DNA of 64,000 nucleotides from Ephydatia muelleri (lineage: Eukaryota > Porifera > Demospongiae > Spongillida > Spongillidae): NCBI GenBank assembly GCA_013339895.1, contig JABACO010000016.1, forward strand, positions 2,135,767-2,199,766, given 5' to 3'. The notes under the pieces are model-generated. The model was not told the DNA's origin. It made no database searches and saw nothing but the letters and a program-made list of their open reading frames with translations. Below are positions 11,185-24,500 of this stretch, one piece after another. A program made the translations under genes and the position numbers. Position 1 is the stretch's first letter, and every line of letters begins with the position of its first letter.

Positions 11185-12619
11185 TGGCCTCTCCCGTTTC
11201 CTTATCATTTGCTCTGTCCATTATCCTGTGCATTGTGCGTCTGTGTGAGCATTTGTATACGTGTATCGTGTGTGTGATTATAAGCTGGACATCAGACACT
11301 CATCATATTAACAATGCTGCCATACCACACTTCATTTTCTTTGATTGTTCAATTATGTGTGTTATATAAGCAAATTCATTGCAGTAATGATTCTCTGTGA
11401 TGGTGAATGTCAGTTACATGTAAGGAAACAATTTTGAAACAAAAACTCGTACAAAATTTTTTAAACCCCACGCTTTGTGACACCATGTGGTTAAAGAGGT
11501 GGGGCATATCCTATTAAACTGAAAGCTGACCTGCCTTTGTCTTCAAGAGAGCTTGAGCTGAATTATGATGATAAGGTGAGGGGTGGGGAGGACTAGGAAC
11601 ACACATTTGTGAAATGGCACCAGTCAGTGCTGTGGAGGCTACGGAAATATAGATGCTGAGGCCCATCTTTATACCAGTGGTCCAGTTTGCAAATGTCCAT
11701 TGATCATTGGAGAGTAGTTCTCTGCTTGTAATAAGTTGTTGCTTTGTGTTCAACATCAGTGTATCTTAAAGGTTGTCTTTTGGCCATTTTAATTTTTTCA
11801 ATTATTACATGACTCCCTCTCCAACCCATCGATGGCAGACGTTGATCAGGGCTTACACAACAAGTTCTCACCGACATATTAGAGTACACACTGAATGTCC
11901 ATGCTAATTTTATCAGATAAATCCAAATGGTTTGTTGCATTTCTGGAGTGCTCATTGTCAGAGTCGGCTTTATCAGTGGATTCAAGTGGATTTGTGTGTC
12001 CGTACATGAAATCTATGTATTTTACATGAGCACTGGTCATCACAAATATAGTACCATGATCAATGACAGGGTATATCTATGAGAAAGAGTTTCAGATTTC
12101 AGTGACATGCTTTGTGGAGTAACTCATCCTAAATGAATAATGAGGTAATTTGATAGACCTAAGATTCAATGAATGACCAATGAATATAAGCTACTACTTG
12201 ACCTAAGTTTGCATTGTCTGTATGGGATAAAGTGAGAATTATGTGGAGAGATGTTGTCACTTGTCCACAATAGGCTGCATGACGTGATTATACTGAATGT
12301 TCGCAAATGAAGACAAATGTCAGGATTGAAATTCATTTAGCATTTGGTTTCTTTTACATTCATTACAGTAGTTAGGCAAACACTATTATTTTAATCAGAT
12401 TTGGATTGTTGTAAACAGTTAAGTAAATTATATCAAAGCCCTCATAAATCAACATATCAAACCCTCTATATTAAAGTTATTCAAGAATAAGGTTAGAGCA
12501 AATCAATTAAGCAAAATTTGAACAGTGGAGCAGGATTAATTTCAAGTTACCATGTGTGATTATTGTCATGATTTATTTAGATTGAATATTTTATTTTTCT
12601 AATGCTTCACTGCCTGATA
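11185..12619. other. No gene recognised
   Basis: 3' flank of the SV2-like gene followed by AT-rich intergenic DNA. Two overlapping minus-strand frames at 11514-11985 have no recognisable domain or splice context. Confidence 0.4.
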
Positions 12620-13320
12620 GGGCTCGCCTGCTTTCAATTTCCTCGCCTCACTCATCAGCTTGGCTATCTGTCGCACCTTCCCCAAGGCTTAACCTCCATC
12701 TTTATCCCTCTGAGTTTCAAGTTGCCATTATGTGGTGGTTAGGGCTTCCTGTAAGTCAAGGTCAGCTTTGTCCTCAATGCATGTCCCATTCTTTGGATCA
12801 TTTTGGTCACCATGCATTGCCATTTAAAAATGGCCCTGACATGGTTTCTCGCCACAACAGAATCCGAGACACCCTTTTTGAGTTCTGTCAGTGTGCATGC
12901 ACAGCTCGAAGCTGGTAGCAGCTTGGGCCATGAAGCACGGCAAATGCATCCTGCCGATATCCTCATCCCTAACTGGGAGTTGAGCAAACCTGCAGCAATT
13001 GATCTTTGCATCACATCCTTGCTTAATTACGAAACTCTTCAAGTAGCATGTGTGATGCTAGGTTCAGCAGCAATGCAGGCAGAAAAGAGAAAGCGCCACA
13101 GTAATGATGCAACATGTTGAGAGGTAGGCTGGGTTTGCATTCCTCTGGTGGTAGAATCTTTTTGATGTCGGGGATCAAAAGCTCAACGTAGCATCTTTAG
13201 GCTTGCTGGAACTAGACTGAGGCAGCCCAAGTCCATCACAATAAACCAGATCTATAGTAGATTGAATTTGTCTCTGATCAGAGCCAAGTCTAGGGCCATT
13301 CTGTCTAGAGTATGTGTTTA
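12620..13320 (+). pseudogene. Retroelement C-terminal fragment (RT-CCHC-endonuclease family), plus strand
   Basis: Plus-strand words are SAWLSVAPSPRLNLHL, MWWLGLPVSQGQLCPQC, GHHALPF (the last Cys of the CCHC is lost), SRHNRIRDTLFEFC, a frameshift near 12915, HPADILIPNWELSKPAAIDL, and finally YSRLNLSLIRAKSRAILSR. There is also an in-frame stop within the KRHSNDATC block. It is the same family as 841-1490, lacks the RT, and is decayed. Confidence 0.65.
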
Positions 13321-13747
13321 GCTTTGCTGTGTGTACGTGTAATTGTTCCTTATCATGTATGTATGTAATAGATAATTTGATAACGAATTTTAATTAAGAA
13401 ATATCAATAAGTCCACTATGAAATAAAGTAAAAACCATCACATGTAATTGTATTGTATTTTAAGTAATATCCATCGACAGCACGCCGAAAATTTCAGTAT
13501 GCAAAAATGTTTTCTCACTAGCAAAGTACATACAAAATAACAGCTTTATCATACACTTCGATGTATTCAAATGGTTTATTCCATCCTGGAAGTGGATGAA
13601 GATCCACACTTCTGTCAAAATTGAAAGGTACTGGTATATAAGATCAACTAGAACAAAACAGTCAAACATCACGATGCACTTCTACATCAGTGCTGTGGTT
13701 AATAAATGCCATTAATGTTTAAAGTTTATTTTGATGTTAATACTAAA
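13321..13747. other. Upstream region of the BAG1-like gene
   Basis: AT-rich spacer between a retroelement remnant and the BAG1-like start codon. No core promoter element can be assigned with confidence. Confidence 0.35.
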
Positions 13748-16497
13748 ATGGCAGCTTTACCCTTTACTATCCAGGTTACTTACAGTGAGCAGTGCAATAA
13801 CCGTTCCTTGTATAGTCAGACACTCACGGCCCTAATTACCTACCCACTTTCTCAAAAGACACGGATAAGTGCCATGTGGAAATTCCAGATGCGTCATTCA
13901 CCCTTCAGAACCTTAAGCTCGCGCTTGAAAGCAAAACCGGCGTACCCGCGCAGTCACAAAGAATACTGTTTAAAGGTGAAACGGGTCGAATGGCGAACGT
14001 TGTAGCCTAGTGCAAATACACCTGTCGTATTGTACGTTGCAGGGCAGACACTTAAGGATGATGCGAAGAATCTGATTGCTGTTGGCATGAAGGAAGGCAG
14101 TAAGGCAATGCTTCTTGGGCGAAAGGTAAGTATATTTTGGGCAGGTGGTGAGTGAGTGCATCAGAGTGCCTGTGATTGCGTGTGTGTTTCAGTGAGTGTG
14201 TGTTGCATACTATATTTACAGCTATTTTCTGAGGTATCAAATGGCACTTTAGTTAATTATAAACAAATTGCATATAGGAACGTCCAGTTATTTAGAAGTT
14301 AAGGTTAACTTGAACATATTGCTCACACAGCATGCCTAGGTTATGCAAATTACATGTTTAGATATCCATCTTCTCCCTCTAACTGGTGCAGAGGAGGTGT
14401 AGGAGGTTAGAAATGTGTTCACATTGACTGTGATTCCCTCCTGTGTGCTAATTTATTGGCAAACAGCATGGCCTTGTACTGATCAAGCAAAGCCCCTCCC
14501 CCAAGGTGGCCCTGGTTGTGCTGATTTCAAATTCACCACGAGTTTTCAATTTACTCAAATTGGACATTCCTATTATAATACTAATACCCCAGCCATCATT
14601 ATACATGTAGTGACAGCCTTGTCCTATTCCTGGAAAGTTACATACTGTTACTGAACGTGCACGTGTACATTTATTATTTATTTTATTTGCTCTTGTCACA
14701 GTATTTCCCAGAGCAGGAGGCATTGTCACAATCTTTGGAGGAGGTAATCAAGGCCACTGATGAAATTGAAACAAGAATCAGGGGGATATGTGAAGAGGTT
14801 GAAGGGATTGAGAAGGTAGGGAAGTATGTGCAGGTAGATGCTTTAAATGGAATGAGTAAAGTATTGCATCAAGGTTTTGTGAAAGCTGTACTTAATTTGA
14901 GACTATGTATATTGATTGAATGATCTCTCACCATGGAAGGAGTGTATAGAGTAAGATCAGTTTGTTCACAATATGCGAATGGTGCAATTAAACTTGAGCA
15001 AAACCTGCCACAATCACAATATTTGTTAATTGCCAATAAGTGTGCTGGTAAGGCAGATGCATCATCCACTGTTCTCTGTTTGGTACTCATTGTATGATGT
15101 CATTGTCTATATATTTTTAGGTATCCTGACCTTTTTATGTTGAAACGTGGTACATGTATGACACTCACTTTCCCAACTCAGCTCTCCTAGCCCTTCTAAA
15201 CCTGTGAGAAAATATGCATAGCAGTTTTATTTGCAAAACTACTTGAACCATATATGCTCATTTTGTGGCAAAATATTAATTTATTAATCTATGGAAACCG
15301 GAGCATGTATATGTATTGCACTCTGAACATTTGATCAGTCTGAAAAAGACATGTGATTAAAATTTAGTTTCTCATCACTCTATAATGACAATTTGTATAC
15401 ATTTGCTATAGAAGAAATCGGTGCTGCAGAACATGCAGGAATTGTTTAGCTTGAACAATGTGAACTGCTTGCTGATGGTGTTAATTAATTTTAGGGATTC
15501 TTGCAAAGTGAACTTGTACCAGAAGCATGCAGAGGCCTCCATAAACGATGTGATATCTGCACTGAGCTTCTCATGCAGAAATTGGAGACACTTGATGCTG
15601 TGGTGGGAACAAGTTGTAATGTGTACATGTGTGCTTTTTAAGGACTTGCTCTTTGTATACACAGGAAATACCAGCGTCTGAAGTTCTTATGCGCAGCCGT
15701 CGAAAGACTATAGTTTTACGAGTTCAGGTATAGTTGTGTTTGCTATAAATAAATGGGACAGTTTCCGCGAAAATGTCCTATGTTTTATAACATTATAACT
15801 ATTAAAATGCTCTGCGCGTGAATCGTCGTAGCGTCCGAACGATTAATGCTGTCGACTTCCTATTTTCACCACATGATGCCACACCATCTCTCTATGGATA
15901 AATCGAATATTGTCTCTTAGCTCCACTCCCTGAGGAAAATACAAGAGGTCTTACCTCCAGGGGTTCGAAACACGAGTATTTCCCTGCAGGAGTGTCGGCA
16001 TTGCCTCAAATTCGGTTTCCAGTTAGAGAAGCTCTTGAGGTACTTAAGTATCCTTTTCGTTAATTTTTACTTCAACAGGTGATAAGATATTTGCTTTCTA
16101 AGTTAAAGCACATTTCCCGCTAGTTTCTGCCGACACTCCTGCAGAGAAATACTCGTGTTTCGAACCCCCGGAGGTAAGACCTCTTGTATTTTCCTCAGGG
16201 AGTGGAGCTAAGAGACAATATTCGATTTGTCCATAGAGAGATGATGTGGCATCATGTGGTGAAAATAGGAAGTCGACAGCATTAACCGTTCGGACGCTAC
16301 GACGATTCACGCGCAGAGCATTTTTATAGTTATAATGTTATAAAACATAGGACTCCCAAATATTTATATTTAAATATTTTTGAAAAACATTTGGGATGAC
16401 TCCTCATTCTCTTTTTTCCCCCCCTCCTCTCCCCCTTCTAAAGGCCATCATGAAGAAAGTCAATGACATTTCAAGCAGAATTGATAAGTATAAATAA
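13748..16497 (+). CDS. BAG1: BAG1-like co-chaperone (ubiquitin-like plus BAG domain), seven exons
   Basis: Probable nucleotide-exchange co-chaperone of cytosolic Hsp70. Exons 13748-13784, 13859-13975, 14043-14125, 14702-14815, 15495-15602, 15665-15727 and 16444-16497 join in phase throughout to 576 nt (191 residues plus stop). Residues about 5-80 form the ubiquitin-like domain: IPDASFTLQNLKLALESKTG, then SQRILFKGQTLKDD, then AMLLGRK. This parallels the vertebrate BAG1 stretch around FQKLIFKGKSLKEM. The rest is a BAG three-helix bundle: YFPEQEALSQSLEEVIKATD, CEEVEGIEK, GFLQSELVPEACRGLHKRC, then RSRRKTIVLRVQ and a final MKKVNDISSRID helix. The length is close to the short BAG1 isoform. The first intron is only 74 bp. 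The last intron houses a long fold-back element (15757-16347). The symbol is by resemblance only. Confidence 0.85.
15757..16347. mobile_element. Fold-back element, copy 1, inside the last BAG1-like intron
   Basis: The left arm begins GGGACAGTTTCCGCGAAAA and runs through recognisable blocks (gctctgcgcgtgaatcgtcg, tgctgtcgacttcctatttt, aatacaagaggtcttacctc) to ctgcaggagtgtcggca near 16003. The same blocks return inverted from about 16131 to 16347. The right end stops at acataggac, lacking the outer TTTTCGCGGAAACTGTCCC present in copy 2 (33785). A unique core of about 125 bp (16004-16128) is inverted relative to copy 2. The arms would make an intronic hairpin of about 215 bp. Confidence 0.75.
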
Positions 16498-16771
16498 ATT
16501 ATTGCAAAATTAAGCAGAATTGATAAATATCAATAAATAGTTGCAAAGGCTTGTTATGAATATGTTTGGCATGTTGTCACATGCAGTTTTCACACTTGAG
16601 CATCACATGCAGCACAGAACAAGAAGGATGATGACCAGGGCAGGTAAGCTGTCTAGTCTGGAACTAGCGGCTATAGCAGCTGGCTCCATGTTCCGTTGCT
16701 CAAAAGCACCTGATGCAGAAAGGAGAGGAAGGGAAGGGGGGAAGAGACCGAGAGAGGGGAGATGAGTTATG

Positions 16772-16780
16772 GTTGGAGAC

Positions 16781-16868
<88 letters not shown>
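16772..16868. repeat. (GA)n microsatellite
   Basis: About 45 GA units with a few GG interruptions between the BAG1-like gene and the Ig gene. Confidence 0.9.
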
Positions 16869-16871
<3 letters not shown>

Positions 16872-17335
16872 GAGACCCGAACGTGCCATACAAAACTATA
16901 TTACGAACCTTTAATAACACGGAAACTAGGCTTGCTGTGCCGCTAACCTGGCCCGCTGCTGCACATCGGGTCCGAATGAGAAAATTAATACATGCACATT
17001 ATTAGTCGATCATGTAAAATGATTTATAAGGTCGCATGCGTTTTGAAGAACTCCCGCTTCGGCTTGGCTGCATGGCCAGACTTATCTAGAAACCTTATTT
17101 TCACAGGAAAAAATGGGTCGAATCAAAGTTTTGATTTTTATAAAGGATTTTTAAATCGTCTGTAAAATCATTGTGTGATTGAACAATAAAATCAAACGCG
17201 TGTGATTTTTACTGTTCAAAGTGATTCTACGCGTTTTTTTCCCCTGTGTTTGAATAAGTCGTTTTTCTGCATATAGATTCGTAAGAGACGAGAACTGAAT
17301 CATATCATCGTTATTTAGCTAATACATACTAGATA
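16869..17335. other. No gene recognised
   Basis: 3' flank between two convergent genes: the BAG1-like gene ends at 16497 (+) and the Ig gene ends at 17336 (-). No conserved feature seen. Confidence 0.4.
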
Positions 17336-18384
17336 CTACTTCCCCCAGTCCCCTTTCACTACACACCGTTCCCTCCATGCACGGTAAAACAGAAAATGCA
17401 ACCAGAAGAGGACAACTTGAAGGTGAAGGTGTGTAATGTAACGCTAACTTATAACCCTAATCCTTTCAATTACCCGCCTGCAAATCAAAATCAGTTCTTA
17501 CCCGCTATTAGCTGCAGTGACGTCAACGCATACTCGTCCCCTACGCGACAGCTGTAATTCCCTAAGTCGCTGAAAGTAAAGTTGGAGATCGTCAGGACGG
17601 AAATGCGAGTCGCTGCACTTCCGAGGCGAGTTTGCCTGGTACCGTCGACGTATCTGACATCGTACTTGGGCCCCGCAGGCAACGGTCCTTCGCTATGATT
17701 GTGGTACCAAAGAAGGCTACTGTCAGGTCTGATATACTGGAACATCTCGCACCACACAGTTACGGGAGATGTAGCATCGACAGTTATCATGACGGCAGAG
17801 CCATTTAGAATGTCCAGTTTAGCTATAGAAATCAAAGTTCATTTCAAGATGCAACCCAGAGCACGCAAGCAAATGGCAAGGCAATTGCGCGATTGCGCGT
17901 CCGTGCATGAACAACGACTTACTTGGAAGTACAAGTTGCTGCGTAGCTGAAGAGGATTGTTGAGTGCCGAGCAGTGTTGGATTCGGCGACACCAAGCAAG
18001 TGTAATTTCCTGCATCTCCGTAAGTGGGATATCGTATAACCAGGTCTGTGACAAAATCGAACACACCAGGTACTATCTCTCCTGTGCCCCGATCCAAAAT
18101 GTATTTATCGCTGGGGTGCAACTCCGTAGTTGTATTTACAAACCACCGTGTAGTGAAATCGTTTACAGAGGAGACGTTTCTAACGATGCAATAGATTATG
18201 GCAACATTGGACGGAGGCTGTAGTATATTCCCGTAATCTATTGGTGTTGGTTGAGGAATCACAAGTAGTGCTTTGAAAACAAACATTTCTGAAATAGTAT
18301 TGACATTATGAAGAGCGTTTGTTTACCTATCGTTGATGCCACACTCTGCACCAAGAAGAGGACTGTCCATTTCCTGTAGTTCAT
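17336..18384 (-). CDS. Secreted or membrane protein with two Ig-like domains, four exons
   Basis: Minus-strand exons 18384-18327, 18288-17923, 17822-17502 and a probable last exon 17415-17336 join at phase 1 each time to 825 nt (274 residues plus stop). Exon 1 encodes a signal peptide (MNYRKWTVLFLVQSVASTI). Exon 2 is an Ig domain with Cys in IIYCIV, Trp in TTRWFV and the C-terminal GDAGNYTCLV signature. Exon 3 is a second Ig domain: VTVWCEMF, LLWYHNH, and SDLGNYSCRVGD. Several N-x-S/T sites are present. The last exon gives a short hydrophobic run (VVLFWLHFLFY) and a basic tail, so a weak membrane anchor is possible but not sure. One domain per exon with phase-1 introns is typical of shuffled Ig modules. 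Its partner is unknown; recognition or adhesion is inference. Confidence 0.75.
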
Positions 18385-18814
18385 CTGCATGCATAAACAC
18401 AATCATGACTACACCTGAGATTACACCCACATGTAATACAAATCTGAACTCTCCCCCCCCCCCCCCCCCCCCCAAAGACCACACCCCTAGCTTGGGAATT
18501 AGTTTAGTTTGCATCACTTTCATTTTTAGGCGACGAGAGTGGGGAGCTGATTCGCTTATAAATCCATTCGAACAGTGCTGGGGATGGCCATTATTGCACG
18601 CGAGCACTGATGCAAGCAGCTATATGTAGCACAAAATGCATGCATTACTGATCCGCAAGTGGCTAGCTACAGCTATTAGACACAACGCACACTTACCTCG
18701 TTGTGCGGGGGAAACGTTCCTTATTGCTTTAACTCACCTGCAAAAAAAATGCATTTTAAATCCTCGTTCGCGAGAAGCCATGCCCAAGTACATCCGTTGT
18801 GGGCGTGGCTCAAG
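18385..18814. promoter_or_regulatory. Divergent intergenic region between the Ig gene and RNase Z
   Basis: The start codons of the two head-to-head genes are 430 bp apart, so a shared or bidirectional promoter is plausible. The interval contains a poly(C) run at about 18451-18473. No TATA-like box is evident. The assignment is positional only. Confidence 0.35.
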
Positions 18815-21468
18815 ATGGCCGGCCTGGACCTCGTATTTCTGGGAACTGGCTCGGCCTACCCTTCCCCGTCAAGAGGAGCTTCGTCTATGGTTTTGCGTTC
18901 GGGTGAGAAAACGAAAAGTGCTGCGTTTATGTTGCACAAAACGAACTCGTTCATTTAGTCGACACCAGTATACTTCAGAATGGTGAAATGTGTGGGAGGT
19001 TACTAACGGGAAGGGAGTAGCTGGCATAGTTAGTAGACGCTGACTAGACTAGCTTCCTTTCTAAACATAATGCGGTTGGGGGGGGGGGGGGGGGGGGGGG
19101 GGGGACAGGACGCTTGGTGCATGCATGGCGATTGTTATTTTGTACATGGTGGCAATCATTAGGACTATTCCAATGCTGTGCCTAAAAAGCTAATTATTTG
19201 GCGGTTGAGATTTGTATCCACAAAATGAAATCAATATATGTATCCTTGAACATTTATAGGGGTCGTTTCCTCGAAAAGGGTCCTAGCACATACATCATAA
19301 AATTTCCAGTACGCGCAATAGCGTTGAAATGTATGGCTAATTAAATATTCAGCTACCATGAAAGATACTCCGATTCTTAGAGCGTAAAAAGCAATGTGTA
19401 GAAAACATTTCAGACTTCTAGAATATAAACAATTAAACACATGCGCTAGGTCCCTTTTCGCGGAAAGGATCTTTCCGCGAAAAGGGACCTAGCGCATATT
19501 GGGATGAGCTGAACTAATACAAGGGCAAGGGCTGGGATTTAATACTGTTGTATGAGGGATCGGATCTTACTGTCGCAATAAGTAGGTATCTAATGAGCAG
19601 TGCAAAGCTAAGCTATCATAATTTTGTGGAGTCAAGCCAATTGCTATTGTGCTGGCCTGTTCGCCACTGCAACAAGTGAAATGTGCCCATTTTCAGCTGA
19701 CATCATTTGTGTCGAGCATAGCACTGTGAAAATGATATAATGCCTAATGTTTATGACATACATGTATTTGCTATCACCGGCTACAGTATTGCAGTTAGTT
19801 TTCAGTAATTGGAGAGGTTTGCCTCATTTGTTGGGCAGCATCCCAAAGCATTTCTCTTCAGTTGTAATTCATTTCAACAAGTACGTTTCATTCAGGATGT
19901 GCAGTGCTGCCCATTGCCAATTTCTGCGCCATACATGACTAGCAGTCACCACAAATATAATTGCAAGGCCATGTGTGTGTGAAGTTCTTGCCCCATGTGC
20001 ATTCCCTACTGTGCTGTACTTGCCATGATGCTACAGTGTATATGAAGCTCGCGTGTAGTGGGTGTGGTTGGATTTTAGTAGACTTGTGGATACGCTGGGA
20101 GAATTGAAACTGCAATTGCTTTTGACATGTAAGTGGGATGTATTCAGCAACTTTTCAGTACTTAGTACCATATGCAGAGATTGATTGCAATCCATAAAAC
20201 CTTGGACTACCTTGGAATGTTTGCAATAAATTGTACGATGCATACAGACGTGAATTATTGCACATATGATTGCAAGGGAATCTCAGTTTTCAAAATAACT
20301 GGTGTCTAGAAGTGTCAGTAATTTAACCAGGTGCGATTTTCTATATGTAACTATTATCCCACTAACTAACCGAAGAACATGGCTATCCTTACCCGTCTCA
20401 ACATTCACACTCTGGATAATGCCCATCACCCATGGACAATGCCTACAGGTACACTCCCTATGTACTTGCAGCCTCCAGTATAAGCAGTGATGAACGTATG
20501 ATTATTATATGGAGTCCTTTTGCTTTAGGGCTCTTGATGGCACTGTCTGGTCTCACCGTGTTATTCTGGCACACACAGCCACGTCGTTTGTAAACACATC
20601 CAGCGGTGTGTGTTGCAGTATTGTTTGTTCAAAGTGATGGCACCCTCCATCAATACCCAAACACCCTCCTCCATGGATGACATTATGGTTAACTCGACTG
20701 ATTACAAACTAATGCCAGGCTTCTTTGCAACAGCATGATCTAATGAGTTCTATTAGGTTTTGTGTACATATATGTGGATGAGATGGACTGATCCCACCAC
20801 ACACAAGGGGGAGGGTTTGTAGGATGTGGGTGTGTACAAACCTGGGATTCGGCCAAAGGTTGCACCACATGTGTAGTGTAGGACTCTCCATAACCCCTTA
20901 CAGCCCCTGGAAGGAACCACTAGGAACCTGTAGGACCGTAAAGACTCAAACAGGACACAATTGGACCACGCACTATTATTTATTCAAATATGATCATCAT
21001 AATAATCATTGTATTGCATATTGGGGGGGGGGGGGGGGGGGGGGCAGACGTATGAAGGGGGCAGACATATGAGGGAGGCAGACATATGAGGGAGGCAGAC
21101 ATATGAAGGGGGCAGACGTATGAGGGGGGCAGGCGTATGAGGGGGGCAGACGTATGAAGGGGGCAGGCGTATGAAGGGGTGCAGGCGTATGAAGGGGGGC
21201 AGGCGTATGAGAGGGCAGACGTATGAGGGGATGAACGTATGAGGGGCAGACTGAGGGCACACATGAGGGGGCAGACATGAGGGGGCAGACATGAGGGGAC
21301 TGACATGAGGGGACTGACATGAGGAGGTAGACATGAGGGACAGACATGAGGGGACAGACATATGGGGGAGGGGGTTTATGATGAATAATTTACTATTATC
21401 AATTGTGGTTGTCTAATTGTCTGCCATGAATAGTTTCCTGAAAGGGGGAAATCCCTCCCTTCCCCCTC

Positions 21469-21564
<96 letters not shown>

Positions 21565-24500
21565 CCCCCCCCCCACTTCCTGATAGCACAGGAGAGTCAC
21601 TTGTCAAAACCATCACTATCACTACACAGTTCAGCATAATCAAACAGATGATCACAGATTATGTTTTCAACCAAAATGTTGTTTCTCTACTGTTCCTCAT
21701 AGATGATTGTACATTATGGTAATGATGATGCCTTTAACCGAATGACACATATTATAAAGCAGTACCCCTTTTTATCTACTTCTATCAGTTATAATTGCAT
21801 GGATGAGGACCTTCAGTGTGTGGACTTGCCTGATGCCAGGAAAGCATCTGATGGTCTATGCAGCAAACACACAGGCAGCCGCTTTTGATGGGCTCTATAT
21901 AGGGTCCAAGTAATGAAACTCAGCTGTGTGATAGACCTGGCCCTTGTCCAGTGTTTAAGTAATTTTATAATCTGTTGCATGTAGCTAAACACATCTGACC
22001 ATTTAAATAGATTATTCTTAAAAAGGATTATTGTCGTGTGACATACGTAGAATGAAGCTCTGCAGAGACGGTCTTTGTGTACACCTGTAGTCTTTGAGCT
22101 GCGCCTGTGAGGCAGCTAAAAATAAGTGATGCATGAAATTCATTAAAACCCAGAGGTGATAACTGTATCAATTGAGGCCACAAACATCATGCCTGTAAAG
22201 CATTTTATTAATTTATGGCAAAATGTCTTTGACCGCGATGTCAATGCATTGTATGTATTCAGGCTATGATGGGTAGGTGCTCATCATTAATAAATCCATT
22301 GATTATCAGTTGTAATTGAATATTTGCCTAGCACACAGCGAGCGTCACTTCCAGTCCCACCTGACCTTCAGCCTGTCCAATACCAACAAATATGTTGTAT
22401 GTACACTGTTGATGGTGGATGCACTGGATGTTGTAACCACACCCAAGGCAACAGAAGAACCAAGTTTAAACACAGATCCAAAAATGGGAAGACACATATA
22501 TTTTTTTTTGTTAAGAATTGACAACTGGTTAATTAACTTTTGCATTACCTAGTTATTTTTAAAGTTTGTAGGCTAGGCAATCTCTTAATTTTGAGAATAA
22601 GGACTTTGAAGTAAATATGTGTGGGCATTTGTTTGCCAAGGAGCATGACCAAAAGATGGACAATACCAGGTGGACAGCCATCTTTGGGTGTGGCATGACC
22701 TTACTTGTGATTGTGTGGGAGGCTCTTTTGCACAATGTGTTTGATGTGTTGCTGGAGAGTCCAGTAGTGTGCCATGAGTGTTGGTGGTCATGTGTCATAC
22801 ATACTTGGCCCTTTGGGGGTGTGATTGTGATTTTATGGTAAGGCAGCAGTTATTCACTTCGCAGATGGTCAATGTTTGTTTTTTGTATTGGGAGAGGGGA
22901 GGATTTGAGAAGTTGAAGAGAGTGTTGGAAGAGGAATTTTGTATAAAAGGTTTGCCATGGCGTTTGGCAGAGGACATGTTGGGTTAACCAGTGCTTGTGG
23001 GGTGGAGGTCAGCAGTGGAGATGTGTAGATGTGTCACATGACCTGCTAAGTTTTTCTCCAAATATTGTGAGCTTTGTGTTGGGTGCATCTGGTCATTTGT
23101 TTACCTTGGTAGTGTGGGCATTGTTCTCTGAAATGGAAAGTCATAATTATCCGAGTAGCGTAATAATGTATCTTTAAATTAATTTAGTAGTGTCCTTGTT
23201 ATTAGAGCAGGGCTGCTGGATGTTTGACTGTGGAGAAGGAACCCAGACCCAACTTATGAAGAGCAGTGTTCGTCCAGGCCGCCTGAACAAGATCTTTATA
23301 ACTCATCTCCACGGAGACCATGTGAGCATTTGTCTAGGTTGCTCTTTTTAATTTTTTTAGGAACCTGTGTGCTTGTTTTGCACATGTCTGTGTGTTCTTG
23401 TGGGCATGTGACTGAAACAGGACGTAATGAGTACATGAAGTTAATTACTTAGCTGTATTTGCATGTCTTGTTGACATTAGCCAGGCTTCTGTTAGCCACT
23501 TACAATCCATACAAGAAGGTGTTTTGCATTCCTGCAGTGCAGACGTTCCCTCTGTCAAGCTGGTCATAATTTTAAAGAAAAAAAAGGACAGCGTGTGGGT
23601 AGGGAGGGTATTTGGTAAGGCTGTGCATTAGAGATGTTTGGTCTGTCATGAACCACATCCATGAAGCGAGCCATTGTGACATCAGTTGTGCACTTCAGAG
23701 TCTTCAGTAAAGACCCATTTACATTAGCTCACGTCTTAGGGATGTAAGCAGGTAGTGGGGGAGGAAGGGATGGGGAGAGAACATGGGTGGAGGAAATCGA
23801 TGATGCTTGAGTTGCAGAATCAGTGTTGCATAGTTGTAGTCCAATTGCAATTGCACATTGGCTGCTGACTAATGTTGAACCAAAACATATTTTCCTCTGC
23901 ATCATTTTGCATTTACCTTAGTGTGTCTTTTTTCTTTGAATGTATAGTATTCATTGCACTGCATCTGAACCTGTGCTTCAAACTATTCTGTATCGCAGCA
24001 ACAGAAGTCGTGCATTGGTATCAAATACACCACACATTGCATGGCCTTGAAGATATGCTTAGTGTAACTGATTATGGTCGTCCGTTACTCCTGTGCCAGC
24101 TCTTTGGACTGCCAGGTCTCCTGTGTACCATTAGCCAGTGCGCCAACGATAGCAGCAGCCCTTCGACCATCAACATCTATGGCCCACACGGGCTGAGGAA
24201 GTTCCTACGTACGGCCATGCATCTTTCTCGCTCTCTGCTTGGGTTTCAGTACAGTGTTCATGAACTATTGGCAGACGTCCATCCAGCGGCGTTCGATGGG
24301 CTGGTTAGTTGCTGCTTGATCTCCCCATCAAACCGCTAGTTCGTACATTGAATGAGTGTGATTATTTTACCACCACAGGAAGGATGGAACCCAGACTACG
24401 CAGCAAGTGAGCCCTTGCATCCACAGGAGGTCCTTGGAACAGATATTAAACCAAATGCGCAAGGGTTTTGGGACGTGTACGTTTTAACACCCTGTTATTA

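Noticed and set aside
11514..11985. Two overlapping minus-strand frames as an exon pair
   Set aside because: No matching splice signals or recognisable family.
21036..21365. Repeating direct units near 21 kb considered as a CRISPR array
   Set aside because: Units are contiguous and degenerate with no unique spacers, the context is eukaryotic, and it sits in an intron: a minisatellite.
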